A DNA stretch of 64,000 bases from Euryodendron excelsum (taxonomy: Eukaryota > Streptophyta > Magnoliopsida > Ericales > Pentaphylacaceae), in contig CM065399.1 of NCBI GenBank assembly GCA_033060915.1, forward strand, positions 13,851,001 through 13,915,000. The letters run 5' to 3'. Below, piece after piece: positions 1 through 11,529 of this stretch; within the stretch, counting starts at the first letter, position 1; each line of letters starts with the position of its first letter. The notes beneath the pieces are model-generated. The model did not search any database, was not told where the DNA came from, and worked only from the letters and a program-made list of their open reading frames with translations. The translations under genes were made by a program, and so were the position numbers.

Positions 1-669
1 AACATGAGAAAATAAAGAAAAATTACAAATATCTATCTCTAGACTACTCCTACAAAGCTATCTCCCCAAAAAACTCAATACAAAATGAAATATATCCCCC
101 AAAAAATAGCACACTCTGCCTTTTATAGCTCATGTGCTCATCCAAGGATAGATACATGATAGATACAAAAATCAGTTATAAACCCATTGTCAAGACTGTG
201 GGTATTCAAATCCTGATGATAAAGCAAAATGCAAGGCTTTGATGACTCTGACCGTCAGGACGATATAAGCCTTCGTCCTGACGCTAAGCCATTTCTTTGA
301 GGTTGATGCAATCTCTTCATCAGGATGGTCTAGTCCTTCGTCCTAAGGCTAGGCCCTTTCTGGAACAGAACCTAATTTGACCATCAGGATGGTATAAGCC
401 TTCGTCCTGACACTGGGCATATTTTGGCTCATTCTTGGTGTTGCTCTCTGATCGTCAAGACGATCTGGTCCTCTGTCCTGACGTTGGCCTTGTTTTTGTA
501 CAATATTCATTTTTGCCCTTGCTTAGCTTCTTTTAGCTGATAAATCTACAAAAGCTAAAGAAAACTTCAACAACATTAAAAATGAACTAAACAAGCTATT
601 TAAAATGATTCTAACACTAACAAAGCACAAAATTGAAGATTAGGATTACACTTTTGAAGTACAATCACA
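1..669 (-). repeat. Partial LTR (3' LTR of the minus-strand element)
   Basis: The first 231 bases match about 10305-10534. The LTR boundary is set at the CA ending at 669, followed by a pyrimidine run that is a polypurine tract on the minus strand. The part beyond base 231 has no partner in the right LTR, which is truncated. It contains four hairpin-forming repeats. Confidence 0.65.
254..482. repeat. Four hairpin-forming tandem repeats
   Basis: Four units start near 254, 319, 383 and 454, spaced 64-71 bp apart. Each carries an arm like GTCAGGACGA and an inverted partner like TCGTCCTGAC about nine bases downstream. The first unit is perfect: 254-263 pairs with 273-282. The others have one or more mismatches. 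They lie inside the LTR. Confidence 0.75.
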
Positions 670-2082
670 ACCCCCAACTTGAACTTTGCTAGTCCCTAGC
701 AAAATATATAAACAAAAGCATAAAGGTTAATCTCCACTTTCGTAGGAGTCACTATTGCATTTAGTAAATGCAACAAGCCTTTAAACTCCTAAGTTACCCC
801 TAGTGGACGAGCAGTGTCTTGTGAGGGTTTCCAGTTATGATACCCACAAACATCACTTTGTGAATTGCAATTAGAGATAAGAATAAGGAAAACATGCATA
901 ATCCAACTTAAGCTAGCATTAGATATCACTCTTGTCCCCTAACACATGCAAAAATATGCAATCATTCATACAAAAGAGAGGTTCAAGTGTGTGGGTGAAG
1001 AATTATGCTATATAACTTCAAATGAAACACACTCCAATAATCTCAAACCTTTAAACTTTGATTCAACACCTCACTGGACATACACTCACAAATAAAGACC
1101 CACGTGGTTCTCACAATGGCATGTTCAATAATACAGTAAATGTAAAAATAAATTAAGTGAACATACAAATTACAAAAATTGGATAGATTTAAGTTTATCA
1201 ATCTAGCAGAGCTTCATGAAAGAACATTTATAGTTAAGAATTAATTCAAGAAAGTTGACAAGAAATGACTTACACTCTAATGAAATTTTCAATCAATCAC
1301 AACTAGGATCAACTAGGCCATTTTTGTGTAGAAAGATAGCTTAGAAAGTATAAGAGATAAGGGTTAAGGAGATAGAAAAAGATTAAGTCATGTGTGATCA
1401 AGGCATGAAATGATGAATGACTAAGCAACTCCAACTCTTCCCATTTTCAATTCCAAACATTTTTCTAAGCATTTTGCTCCTTCTTATTCATACTTCTTTC
1501 AACTTGATAACATTTCTTTCTCTTTTTTCTTCTTTCTTTCTTTTGTTTACATTCTTTTGATGTTCCTTTTTTACATTCAATATTTTTAACTTCACAATAT
1601 GTTGTTTTTCTATTGAACTCCCTAATTAATCACTTTATTTCCTTTGTTTTCTTAATACCACACACTCTTTTCTTACATAAGCATCTCTTTGTAAGTACAA
1701 GAAAGGAAGGAATATTGCTTTGCATTTCAATAATAAGGGATAAAATGGATCAACAAGGGTCAATGGAAATATATGGTGTTGCAATGGGAAACTCATGGAT
1801 ATCAAGGAGAATAAAGGCGTAAAATCATATCCCAAAGTACTCAACCAAAGCATTTCATAGAGTATAATTGTCAACATCAAGATTAATTCTCAACTTATGA
1901 ATCAAATGCAAGCATAAGGAAGCTATCAAAGAAAATTAGGGTAATGAATTAATCCTTGAGTAAATGTAATCACTCTGAAAGGTGATAGATGCTCTAAAGC
2001 TCACAAGGCAAAAATCTCTACTAATGTAAGGATGAAAATGCAAAAGATAGTACAAATGATGTTATAAAGCATGATTGTGCAC
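670..2082. other. Retroelement interior, no gene seen
   Basis: AT-rich sequence between the left LTR and the inserted 4.8-kb LTR. It includes a pyrimidine-rich stretch around 1480-1570. Short open frames here have no recognisable domain and look accidental. Confidence 0.5.
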
Positions 2083-3409
2083 TGTCGCGCCCCGGTTTTT
2101 TGGGTGTCCAAGGTCCTTTCGGCTCGGAGACCCTAAAGCACGAAACTCTATCACTATAACTCATCCTCCCAGAATGACAAGTGCGACTAGGTTTGAAAAT
2201 TGATTTGACTAAGGGTTTTTCAGAAAAATAGCAGTCGCCACCTAATTTGATTAAGGTGAGTTAGGGCACCTAAAACTAAGTGTTAATCCGAAGATTAAAC
2301 TTAGGGTTTTTTTGGAAAAGGTTTTGAAAACTCCCTCAAGAGAGGGTTTTTAAGGAAATAGGTTGTTTGGCAACCTTTGGAAAAATTTAAGCCCTTTTGG
2401 AAAATAATTCCATTTTGGTCATTTGAAAACAGAAATCTATGGTTCGAGGGTTGGTTACATGTAGGAAAGATATCCTAAGATCATAACCTTACCCTGCCCT
2501 TTTGGTACCTACATGTCTAATCGCCCTTTGTTCACTCACTAGAATAACTGGTTACCGTTGTCCACTTAATATCCACTTTAGAATTTTGAAAACGGGGTTT
2601 AGTCATCACTTTTCGGATAGATGATGCATAATGCAAGTTTTTGGAAGAAGTTTGAAAATAATAAGGGTTTTGAAAGAGTTTGGAATAGGAACTTTGAATT
2701 GATTAGAATTTTTGAAAAAGGGATTGGAGTTGGAATAAACGTTATGACCGCACCATTTTAGGTTGCCTATGTATCTCATTTGGCAAGAATCAGGTCATTC
2801 ATAGTTCAGGCAAGAGCCCGATGGAAAATAGGCGCATTAGGGCCTTTGGAAGGTTTGAAGACATTTTGGGGTCTTTGAAAAAGTTTAAGACACTTTGAGG
2901 TCTTTGAAAGTTGAAGACTCTTTGTGGTCTTGGAAGTCTTGACTTGAAATTGAATGGTGGAGCGTTTTGAAAGTGTTTTTGGATCAACTTAAGGGAGTTT
3001 TGAAAAAAAAAAATACTTTGGCATGACTCAAGAGAACTTGAAAGTATTTTTGAAGTCTTGTTTTGAAAACCTTGGAGGAATGTTTCGATGAATTAGTTTT
3101 TGAAAGTGGTTTTTGGAAATGGCTAAGGGTTTGAAATCCTAATATGGACAACTTTAGGGGTTGTTCTTTGATGTATCACTTGTCCTTGGTATCCCTAACC
3201 ATGGGAGGGCTAGGGACACATTAGGTTTGTGACCTTTTGAAAACATTTTTGGAAACGCCTTGAAGATGGAGTGTAAAGACATTTGAAGATTTTATGGAGT
3301 TGATTTTTTGAAATCATGAGAGTAGGGAGTCTTGGAAAAATAGGTTATGAGAATAGTTTACAATTGAATGATCATTTAGAAAAGGGTTCAAGAGTTGGAA
3401 CCTTAGAGT

Positions 3410-3800
3410 ATACTAACCTAGGTTGGGTTAGCCTAGGGTTAGGGGTGACCTAAGGTTAACTAACTTGGGTTAAGTTAACCTAGGGTTAAGATGACCTATG
3501 GTTAACTAACTAAGGTTGGGTTAACCTAAGGTTAAGGTGACCTAGGATTAACTAACTAGGGTAGGGTTGACCTAAGGTTAGGATGACTTAGGGTTATGTT
3601 AACCTAAGGTTAGGATGACCTACGGTTAATTAACTAAGGTTGGGTTAACCTAAGGTTAAGGTGACCTAGGGTCAACTAACTAGGGTAGGGTTAACCTAAG
3701 GTTAGGATGACTTAGGGTTAGGTTAACCTAAGGTGAGTGAACTAGGGTCAAGTTAACCTAGGGTTGAATAACTAGGGTCAAGTTAACCTAGGATTGAATT
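3410..3800 (+). repeat. Telomere-like degenerate tandem repeat in long LTR copy 1
   Basis: Alternating blocks such as GGGTTAACCTAAGG and TAACTAACTAGGG repeat with a variable period of roughly 55-60 bp. The equivalent site in copy 2 has a cleaner 30-bp period, so the array has changed independently in each copy. It resembles but is not the plant telomere unit TTTAGGG. Confidence 0.75.
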
Positions 3801-5054
3801 GAAAAATGATCATTGAAAGGTTGTTTGATGCACTTTTGGAAAGAGTTTTGAAAAACAAAACATGCTATACAATGGACTTGGGTCGATAACCTTTTTGAAG
3901 ATCATTTCCATAAAAATTTTGACTCTAGCCAAGAGTATGGTTTATATGGTTAGTGTTTGGAGACCATTCCAAGGAAGGTTTCCTCATGGCCATTATAACC
4001 ATAATCTTAACAAGAGTGTAAGGGGTCCAAAAAAAAATCAACATGGTGATGACAACTTTTTAAGGCACCATTTTTAATGCAAAGATGAAGATAATGCATT
4101 TTTGAAAATCATCTTTGGAGAAGGATTATGAAAACCATTTTTTAAGGGAACCATTCCATCAAGAGAGGGTCCATATGGCCAAACAAAAGGGAGACCACTC
4201 AAGTGAGGGTTCCATGGGGCCATTCCAACCACTATACTTGGAAGAATGGAAATCTTGAAAATTAGAGAAATGGAAAGCAACCTTTATGCAAGTTAAAATG
4301 CAATGATGCCAAAATGAGAGTTACGGGTTAGTAGGAGGTCTTTTAAGACATGATTTCTAAAATCTCATCCTAAACTTCGAGGGGCCAACTCTTGGAATAA
4401 TTTTTGAAAGAACTATAGAGCTTGGAAATGACATGGAGTTTTAAGAGAAATATAAGCATCATAGAACATGACAACAAGCATAAAATGAAGCCAAGCATGC
4501 AAAACATGATCAAAATAGTAATATGCAAAGGGCCATGACCATATACAAGGCTTTTAGGCTACACCACATAAACAAGGGGCTTTTAGGCCATACCATCTCA
4601 AAGTAGGCTAGTGAGAGGTCCCCCTACACGATGGCTCTCACTTGCTTTCCTCTAGGCATGATCTAAAAGTTCTATTGGCTCAAGCATGCAAGAATACGGG
4701 GTTGTAGATGGGGGTTAAAATAGAGAATAGCCTAAGTAGGCTAGGAGGGAGAAGAGAAGAGTGGGGGAAGACACAAATGTAAAAGAGATACCACCTTTTG
4801 CCTTCAACACACTTGTAGTCTTCCAAAGATGCTTTGATTGGAGCTTAAATGACTTCAAGAAGGCTTAGAGGGCTGGTGGGGAGTGTTTGATGGTGTATAA
4901 GGCTTTATATGTGAAGTATATAGGCTTGGGGATGGTGGAATCTAACCTAAGTGTTGGAGGGATGAAGTGTGTATAAAGATTCGCAGTTCTGGAGTGACTT
5001 CAGCAGAGCTTGGCATCATAAATCAGAGTTGGAATATGAAAATGGGTGGTCTGG

Positions 5055-5063
5055 TATTTATAG
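5055..5063 (+). promoter_or_regulatory. Putative LTR TATA box
   Basis: TATTTATAG lies at the corresponding place in all three long-LTR copies (5055, 18025, and on the minus strand 13317-13309) although the surrounding sequence has diverged. This fits the LTR promoter, placing U3 at about 3 kb and R plus U5 at about 1.8 kb. Confidence 0.55.
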
Positions 5064-5429
5064 AGATTCTGGAACAGGCCTGGAACATGTACTACATGTG
5101 CCTGGCCAAAATTTGACCCTGCGTATGTATGACATGCGTAGGTACTGTTCCATTGCCAGAATGACACGTGGCACCCCATGTCTGGATAAATCTCGACTAT
5201 TGATCGAAAGTTGGTTGATCTGATCAAAATTTGAGCGCATGTAGCATACGCTCCATCACCGGGAAGGTTCGTCCAAACTTTGACTCGATAATTGAGTCAA
5301 TCGGGAACGTTTCGGGAGAATCGGTCGCACTCTGGATGTTCTCCCAGGGCTTCCGGTGAACTTTCATGTTTTTGAAAAATTTAAATTATGTTTGGAAGCA
5401 TGGGATATCGTCTCAGGAAGCGTGCATAA

Positions 5430-5885
5430 AAGGACACTTTTGCAGAGCATCTGTGATACGCTCCGAGGGTGTTTGAAAGTGGTTGTTTTCGTTTCATGTG
5501 ATCGAGGCCTTTGGGAAGCGATCCTTTCGATCGGACCGTACCAATGGAAAGTACTCTGGAAATACTTTCAGAAATTCCCAGATTTACACATTTTTCAAGT
5601 TAGTTGACGGTGCGTTTCAATGAGGGAATTGGGGAAAAAGTCAACCTTGGCGGAGCGTCTACGAGACGCTCCAGAGGTTGTCAAAAGTAACTGGGTTTGG
5701 GTCATACGATGAAGGGCTTCGGGAAGCGATCTATCCAATCAAGCCGTATTGATGGAAAGATCTATGAACGAGCTTTCGAGAATTTCTTGATTTACACGTT
5801 TCTCAAGTCAGTTGACGGTGCGTTATAACCAGGGAATCGGGAGAAAAGACAATTTAGGAGGAGCATCTACGAGACGCTCCAGGGA
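5430..5885 (+). repeat. GAGCGTCT hairpin family in LTR copy 1
   Basis: GGAGCGTCT at 5652-5660 pairs perfectly with AGACGCTCC at 5664-5672 across a three-base loop. Degenerate versions occur near 5445 and 5860, and in copy 2 near 18415, 18622 and 18832. They lie downstream of the proposed TATA box, so they would be in the transcribed part of the LTR. Confidence 0.7.
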
Positions 5886-6369
5886 ACTTCTATCGAGTCG
5901 TGTGAGTTCAGTGTCGTAGGGTCCTCCTCGGGTTAAAAAAGGGTGTATGGTGAAACCTTTTGCTCGAAATCCCAAGGCCGGTGCTGTTTCGGGGCATATT
6001 TAGATTTCTAGGAGCAAAACGGTCATTTTGATCGGGATTGGCTGGAAAGGGTCAGGAATGGTTTGGTGTGTTGCATTAAGCGTGTAGGGTTGTTCAAGGA
6101 TGGTTTTGGGAGAGTCTTTTACCGTTCGGCGGGTTTGTGCAGTGTTGAGGTGTTCAGGGGCAAAATGGTCATTTTGACTGGAGTGGGCCGGAATAGGACC
6201 GGATTTGGACCAAATGGCGTGCGGGGGACGCCTAATGGTTTAGTAACATTTTGGAAGGATGGACTTATCATTTTGAGAGATTTTGAACTTTCCCAAAACG
6301 TGCCTGGAGGCCCAAAGAGGTTTGGTCATTTTTCACCGAGTCGGGCAAGCAGGCGCCGGTGTTGACCTA

Positions 6370-6556
6370 GGTGTTGGTTCCCGAGACCGCCCAGTCTCAG
6401 AAAACTACCTGTGCGGTGTTGGTCTCTAAGAACGCCCGGTCTTAAAGAACTACATGTAGGGGTGGTGTTGGTTCTTGAGAACGCCTAGTCCCATAAAGCT
6501 ACCTAAATGGTGGTGTTGGTCTCTGAGAACGCCCGGTCTCGGAGAACTACCAAATG
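6370..6556 (+). repeat. 45-49 bp tandem repeat near the LTR end
   Basis: Four units begin with GGTGTTGGT at about 6370, 6415, 6464 and 6512. Each is followed by a GAGAACGCC or GAGACCGCC block and an ACTACC or GCTACC block. Copy 2 has only about two units (19341-19430), so copy number differs between the LTRs. Confidence 0.75.
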
Positions 6557-6871
6557 ATGGACATTCTACGTTGGTGGGCAAGCGGGCGCCAGAAGTGAAC
6601 CATCTGGAATTTGATGAGGGGTTGGTCCTCGAGATCGCCCGATCTCGGGAAGCTACCTGGATGGCGTTGGTTTCCGGGACTGTCCGGTCGGGAAAACTGC
6701 CTGGAATAATGGTGCTTATGGCTCCAGGGGGTCCTTGTGGACCCGAGAAGCGACCAGTTGGTTGGATTGGAGATTGTAAGGCTCATCTTGAACCTGCATG
6801 TGTTATGACGTTGGAAAACTCAGCCCGATCGAGCCAGAGATAGCTGAGCGGGCAAAAATGGGGTGCTTACA

Positions 6872-8480
6872 TGCACAATGATGTAATCCCTCTACTAAAG
6901 CATGAATAAAGCAAAACCCACAATGTATTAGGTGTTAAGAGTGAATCAACATCAACTTGAGTAAAGAAATATGCAAAAATTTTATCTTCTAATCTCAAGT
7001 GACACTTTCACAAGTAGTGCTATGGTTTCTCGAAAGTAAAGAGTCAACACATCTATCATGAATAACTCGGCATCAATATAAATGAAACATGGTTAAACGT
7101 GCTAAAGCAATAAAAGAATGATACCAAGACAATAAGATACTTCAACCTCTTACCAAAGATCCCAAGTAATCGAAAGATTATCGTTCAATTATATTACCTA
7201 AGAAGAATTAATACAACACAAAGAGATTGAAGTGTAACAAGAGATATAACAATAAAGCTAAAAAATGATATCCGCCATGAATAATAGAGTGTTAGATACA
7301 TACAATGGAATGATGCACTCAAATAAATGATATCTACACTCTACCTTTAACTAGAGGATGTCATCATTGAAAAGAAAAATTTTCAAAGAAAACAAAGAAA
7401 ATAAAATATAAAAAAAATAAAAGGTATCCCAATCCCCCAACTAAAATGATGCATTATTCTCAATGTATGAAGACAAAGCATGAAATGAAATGCAATGGTG
7501 AAGGAAGAGAAGCTAGGGTGCTGAAATGCACCCCCCAACTAGGATGAAAAACATACTAAGAAAACAAAGAAACAAAAACAACTACTCCTACTCCTACACG
7601 ACTTGAAAGGAGGATCACCCAATATCACAAAGTGAAAATTTGCCATCATCTCACGCATCGACTCTTGAACTTAAGGATATAACTTTAAAGCACACAAAGG
7701 TCAAAAGGGTCATATAAGGTAGAAAAGGTAAAATGATCTTGCATAAAGGTGCCAATTAAGCTTGTGTTGTGAACCCATTTATCCTCTCTTTCCTCTAATT
7801 GGTCTGTAGTGGGAAGTATATTTGGTTCTAATGTTGGGACATAGAGTTCCATATGGTCCGATAGATTAGGACTAGGTGTTAAAGGTGGAAATGTATGGAT
7901 CTCATGACCCATAGACATGGCAGGAATGACCCTGAGACCATTAACATCCTCTCTGACATCCACATCCCCGACATTTAGTAGACCAAAATTGTGAGACCCT
8001 AACTTGCTTAGCGTCATACTTAGCTTAATAGCATGTAACTCTATCTTTGGGACCATGTTGAGGTTTCGCTTACAGGTAGGTGACCTGTGCGATCACGTTC
8101 ATCCTAAGACGGCGTTAATGACGCTTGATTAGGACCGGGCGCGACAAAAATCCTTGCTAAGGGTAAGGGTTCTCTCTAAAGGGTTCATGGTCTGACTCAC
8201 TTTCAACCTCCATTGGCTCATTATTTCTCTCACTAGTCTCATTATTGCCCTTTTCCTCCTTCTCTTCTTCCTTGGAATCCTCAATCTTAGACTCCTCTCT
8301 ATCTAGGTCTTCATTAGTTGCCACACTCACCTCAGTGTCCTCTCGGGACTCAAAATCTTAGGGAAGAATAGTCTGTTATATGATGCCCTCACTCTTAAAG
8401 GTAGAGGTGGGATGGACTTGCTCTTGGTTGGGGTTAGGATGAGGATAGGTTTCACTAAAGCTCTCTTGATAGCTGGTTAT
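6872..8480. other. Retroelement interior, no confident gene
   Basis: Continuation of the minus-strand element right of the inserted LTR. A minus-strand frame of 123 codons covers 7685-8056 but matches no family I can name. At 8068-8149 a short tract ends in GGGCGCGACA, which is the complement of the start of the long-LTR family. Confidence 0.45.
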
Positions 8481-8760
8481 CTCTTAAACATTCAAAACTT
8501 TGAATAATAAGGTCATTTGACCCTTCACATCGGTTACCATACTTTTGGTCCGTTCTAGAGATGCTAGTTGGGGGTCATCCCCAAGAGACTCATGGGGTGG
8601 AGATGGATCTACGATATGCTCATGGTAAGGATAGTTTGGTGGTGAAGCTTGATAATGGTCAAAGAGCTCTTGGTAGGATTGAGGTGAGGCTAGATAATGA
8701 TATGAAAATGTGTCCTCGTGTCCCTTATCAAGGTTGAATTGGTTACACCACCCAAGAGTG
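8200..8760 (-). pseudogene. Gag-like or retroelement ORF remnant
   Basis: The minus strand holds a readable frame running downwards from about 8760 that is rich in Ser, Pro, His and Tyr. It includes the segment PPHESLGDDPQLASLERTKS (about 8575-8520), then after several stops a strongly acidic Glu/Lys-rich stretch near 8330-8220. Its place just inside the primer-binding site is where gag is expected. There is no zinc knuckle and no pol domain. Gag identity is inferred from position only. Confidence 0.35.
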
Positions 8761-9446
8761 GGAGGTGGTCAAAGAGGCTCTCTTTGGCCATTAGCACGAA
8801 TGCACTCCCTAAGAGACATGGAAGACGGTTATTGGACTCTAATCTCACTAGCTCAAATATAGTCTCTAAGAGACCTACAAGGAGGTGCTTCCACACCACC
8901 ATTCTCAACTCATGGAGAAGAGTATGCCATTATGCTTATGTTAATATGTTGAGATGATGCATGTGAAAATGAGCTACCAAGCATAATTTAATGCACAATG
9001 GAAGATGAATGCAATGCACAAACAAACGTAGCGCACAACGCCTCAATATATCATACACAACAATGCTCAATATTTTGCCTTCCAAACCTCTAATCTCCTC
9101 ATAAAAATACTACCAATGCAATATTCAACATGTTCCAACCAAACCTCCAACTCCACAATATATATACCACCAATTAGTAATTAAACACAATCCCTAATTC
9201 CCCACTAGCAATCCTCCAATTTAATTATTATTGCAATTCAAATTCTACACTAAGAAAACAAAATAATCCTAAAATAAAGAGAAAAATCAAAAATCAAAAT
9301 CTAACATACTATGCACATAAAAAGTTGAAACGAAGTTACCCATGGCATAAGCCCTAGACGCCTTCGTCATGATGGATAAATAAAGATTCAATCCACCAAT
9401 TTCTCTTCAACCCAAAATCATTTAGTGCTTGCCTTCGTGCCTTTGG
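8761..9446. other. Leader region of minus-strand element, no gene seen
   Basis: AT-rich untranslated leader between the primer-binding site and the gag-like remnant. I see no conserved frame or RNA gene. Confidence 0.45.
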
Positions 9447-9464
9447 TCCCCAGTAACGGCGCCA
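9447..9464 (-). promoter_or_regulatory. Primer-binding site, tRNA-Asp type
   Basis: The minus strand reads TGGCGCCGTTACTGGGGA. This is the usual plant tRNA-Asp primer site TGGCGCCGTTGCCGGGGA with two changes. It sits five bases from the TG/CA-defined LTR edge at 9470 and fixes the element's orientation. Confidence 0.75.
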
Positions 9465-9469
9465 AAACT

Positions 9470-10534
9470 TGAATCGCTTCCAAAGATGGTTGTATTTTAA
9501 GCCCCAGCAAGAGAACGGGTGTTGCGATTGAAGTATAAATCCAATGAGTACCGAAGTCAATTTTCTAGAGGACCAAGCCAAATATAGGCTACCAACACTT
9601 GGAGAACACTAAACTAACTTGAATTGAACAACAATTAAATGAATTGAAGCTAAATAAAGAAGAAGTCCAAAAACCTTTTATTGTTTGAGAGATTGAGGTT
9701 TCTAACTAACAATTATACTAATGCAATTGAAAATAGAAGCTAATGGTTATTAAACTATCAATGCAAAATAGGGAAATCGAAATTTAAAGCAATTATAAAT
9801 TGATTTCTATGCAATCAAAAGGGATTTGAGTGCAATTGCTCTAATTCACCAAGTAGATTGGGATAACTCAAACTGAATCACTTCGTGGATCCTTGATTTG
9901 GAGAATTTTCACTATATGAACTTGAATTCATTCATAATTGAGTTTAGATTGATAATTAGTTATAGAATCATGGATTTAAGCCTGAGAGTTGTGCAATTCC
10001 TATGCCAATTGATGATTTATGCATAAGAATTACCACTTCTAGACTATGAAACCAAGTTTTCAAGAGATGTAGGACTCAACTAAGAAGAATTTGGTAGAAA
10101 TTAAGATGAATCAATAAAGATCTTATACCTTCTTTGAAATCTTTGAGATTCCTTGATGAATCTTCACATTTGTACCCAAACGGAGAATTAGCTAGTGAAA
10201 TCCACGATAGAAAGCATGTAGAAGTAGATTGAAAGCATTTAGAATAATAAATCTAAACTTTGATTATAGAAAACCAATGTTTGGTTACAAAGAAGGTGCA
10301 AGAAAATATGAGAAAATAAAGAAAAATTACAAATATCTATCTCTACACTACTTTTACAAAGCTATCTCTCTGAAAAACTCAATACAAAATGAGATATATC
10401 GTCAAAAAATAGCCCACTTTGCCTTTTATACCTCATGTGCTCGTCCATGAATAAAAACATGATAGATACAAAAATCAGTTACAGACCCATCATCAGGACG
10501 ATAGGTATTTACATCCTGTCAATAAAGCAAAATG
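9470..10534 (-). repeat. Partial LTR (5' LTR of the minus-strand element)
   Basis: It starts TGAATCGC beside the primer-binding site. About 10305-10534 matches window bases 1-231, after which the two copies diverge at AAAATG. Roughly 440 bp of this LTR, including the hairpin repeats, is missing at the right end. Confidence 0.65.
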
Positions 10535-10661
10535 TAAAAACTCAAACATTTATTCACAAAAAGATGGAATGTTTTAACAGTAGAGATATAAATTATAAGT
10601 GGTATTCTTCGGTATTACGTCTATGAATTATGTTCATTTTACTTTCTTATAAGATCATATC

Positions 10662-10940
10662 TGTTAAATCACCATTTGACCTAAAAGCTAAGTTGTTAAG
10701 TTCCGCAACAGTGCATATCAAGCTCTCCAACACACCCTCCCTCGTGTGCAATCCCGCATTGCACGTGAAAATACAGCATATAGAGATAGAAAGAAACATA
10801 ATTCAATCGGGAAATAAATGCATGCAAAGAGACTTAAACCCAAAACCTCTTTCCAACCTAAGCTCTGATACCATGTTATTAACCTAAAAGCTTAAGCTGT
10901 TAAGTGAGGGCCTCAACAATGCATTTTAATCTCTCCAACA
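10662..10940 (-). mobile_element. Complete TRIM retroelement (279 bp)
   Basis: Two short LTRs (10662-10732, 71 bp, and 10874-10940, 67 bp) share TG/CA ends and blocks such as CTAAAAGC, TGTTAAG and CTCTCCAACA. On the minus strand the 5' LTR ends AATAACA and is followed directly by TGGTATCAGAGC (10873-10862), the initiator-Met tRNA primer site. A purine tract GAGGGAGGGTG precedes the 3' LTR. Flanking pentamers ATATC (10657-10661) and ATAAC (10941-10945) match at four of five bases. It has no coding capacity, as expected for a terminal-repeat retrotransposon in miniature. Confidence 0.88.
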
Positions 10941-11159
10941 ATAACTACAACCAATTTTTCTTACATGATCAAGAAGAGGATAAAATGAAATTAGGAACAA
11001 TATTTTGATTGCTAATAATTATAGTTAATGCATTAGAATTCTTGGTTCAATGATCAACTTATTTTAACGTTTCAAGGCCTGTTTAAGATTGGGTAAAGAA
11101 ATAACATGTTCAATAACAAAGTCCTTGATCTTATAAAACTAAAGAAAATATAAAGTAGA

Positions 11160-11529
11160 TAAATATAATCCAACACGAGTTATAATAAATATTAGTCCTT
11201 CTGAAACTATCAAATTTATTATATTAGTTCTTCTGAAACTATTATGGCTTGATCTTTTAGATCACCTAAGACTTTATTATATTAAAAGAGAAAATATAAA
11301 TAAAACTATATCTCTCTGTATTTGTCTAGAGCCTTTGCTCTATCTCTCTTCTCTTTTCTTATTCTCATCTTCTTTTTTTTTCTCTCTTCCTCTCTGTGTA
11401 TCTCTCTTCTATTCTAAGCTCTCCTTATATAGAATAGAAAGGTTAGGAAAGGCCAAAAACTTCAGCTATAATTACGGTATGAATGACGTCATCCATGACA
11501 TTGTGGGTCATCCACAATAATTCACAACA
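11160..11529 (-). repeat. Copia LTR, minus strand
   Basis: The minus strand begins TGTTGTGAATTATTG at 11529, right after the polypurine tract CCAAGAGAGAG (11540-11530). It contains CTATATAAGG (TATA-like, complement of 11425-11432) and pyrimidine/purine-rich leader sequence. The far boundary could not be fixed; 11160 is approximate. The upstream LTR of this element is absent. Confidence 0.6.

Larger units (their letters stand above)
2083..6871 (+). mobile_element. Solo long LTR, copy 1 (4789 bp), TSD TGCAC
   Basis: The element starts TGTCGCGCCCCGG and ends GTGCTTACA. It is flanked by perfect 5-bp duplications TGCAC at 2078-2082 and 6872-6876. A second copy at 14939-19595 is colinear over its length and has its own 5-bp duplication. 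TG/CA ends, 5-bp duplications and no coding interior point to solo LTRs of an element with giant LTRs (several kb, as known for Ogre/Tat-type gypsy elements; the family assignment is inference). It contains a TATA-like box at 5055, a TTAACCTAGGG-type tandem region, GAGCGTCT hairpins and a GAGACCGCCC tandem array. Open frames at 6063-6843 lie in this repeat and are not treated as genes. Confidence 0.85.
1..10534 (-). mobile_element. Decayed minus-strand LTR retrotransposon, LTRs partial
   Basis: Bases 1-231 and about 10305-10534 are direct repeats, read as overlapping parts of two LTRs. The right LTR begins with TG at 9470 and the left one ends with CA at 669. On the minus strand the primer-binding site follows the LTR at 9464-9447, and a purine-rich tract (complement of 670-680) precedes the other LTR, so the element is transcribed leftwards. 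Combining the two partial LTRs gives an LTR of about 1.5 kb. The interior is about 4 kb once the nested 4.8-kb LTR (2083-6871) is removed. No protease, reverse transcriptase or integrase is recognisable, so it is either a non-autonomous derivative or badly decayed. The left LTR runs off the window edge and the right LTR stops abruptly at 10534. Confidence 0.7.

Noticed and set aside
254..482. CRISPR-like array
   Set aside because: The repeats are degenerate, spacers are not unique 30-mers, and the context is a plant LTR.
6063..6843. Plus-strand open frames of 100 and 122 codons
   Set aside because: They lie in the end region of long LTR copy 1, partly made of 45-49 bp tandem repeats, with no domain. 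The equivalent frames in copy 2 are not preserved.
7685..8056. Minus-strand frame of 123 codons
   Set aside because: No recognisable domain and not conserved in anything visible here. It is left as part of the decayed retroelement interior.
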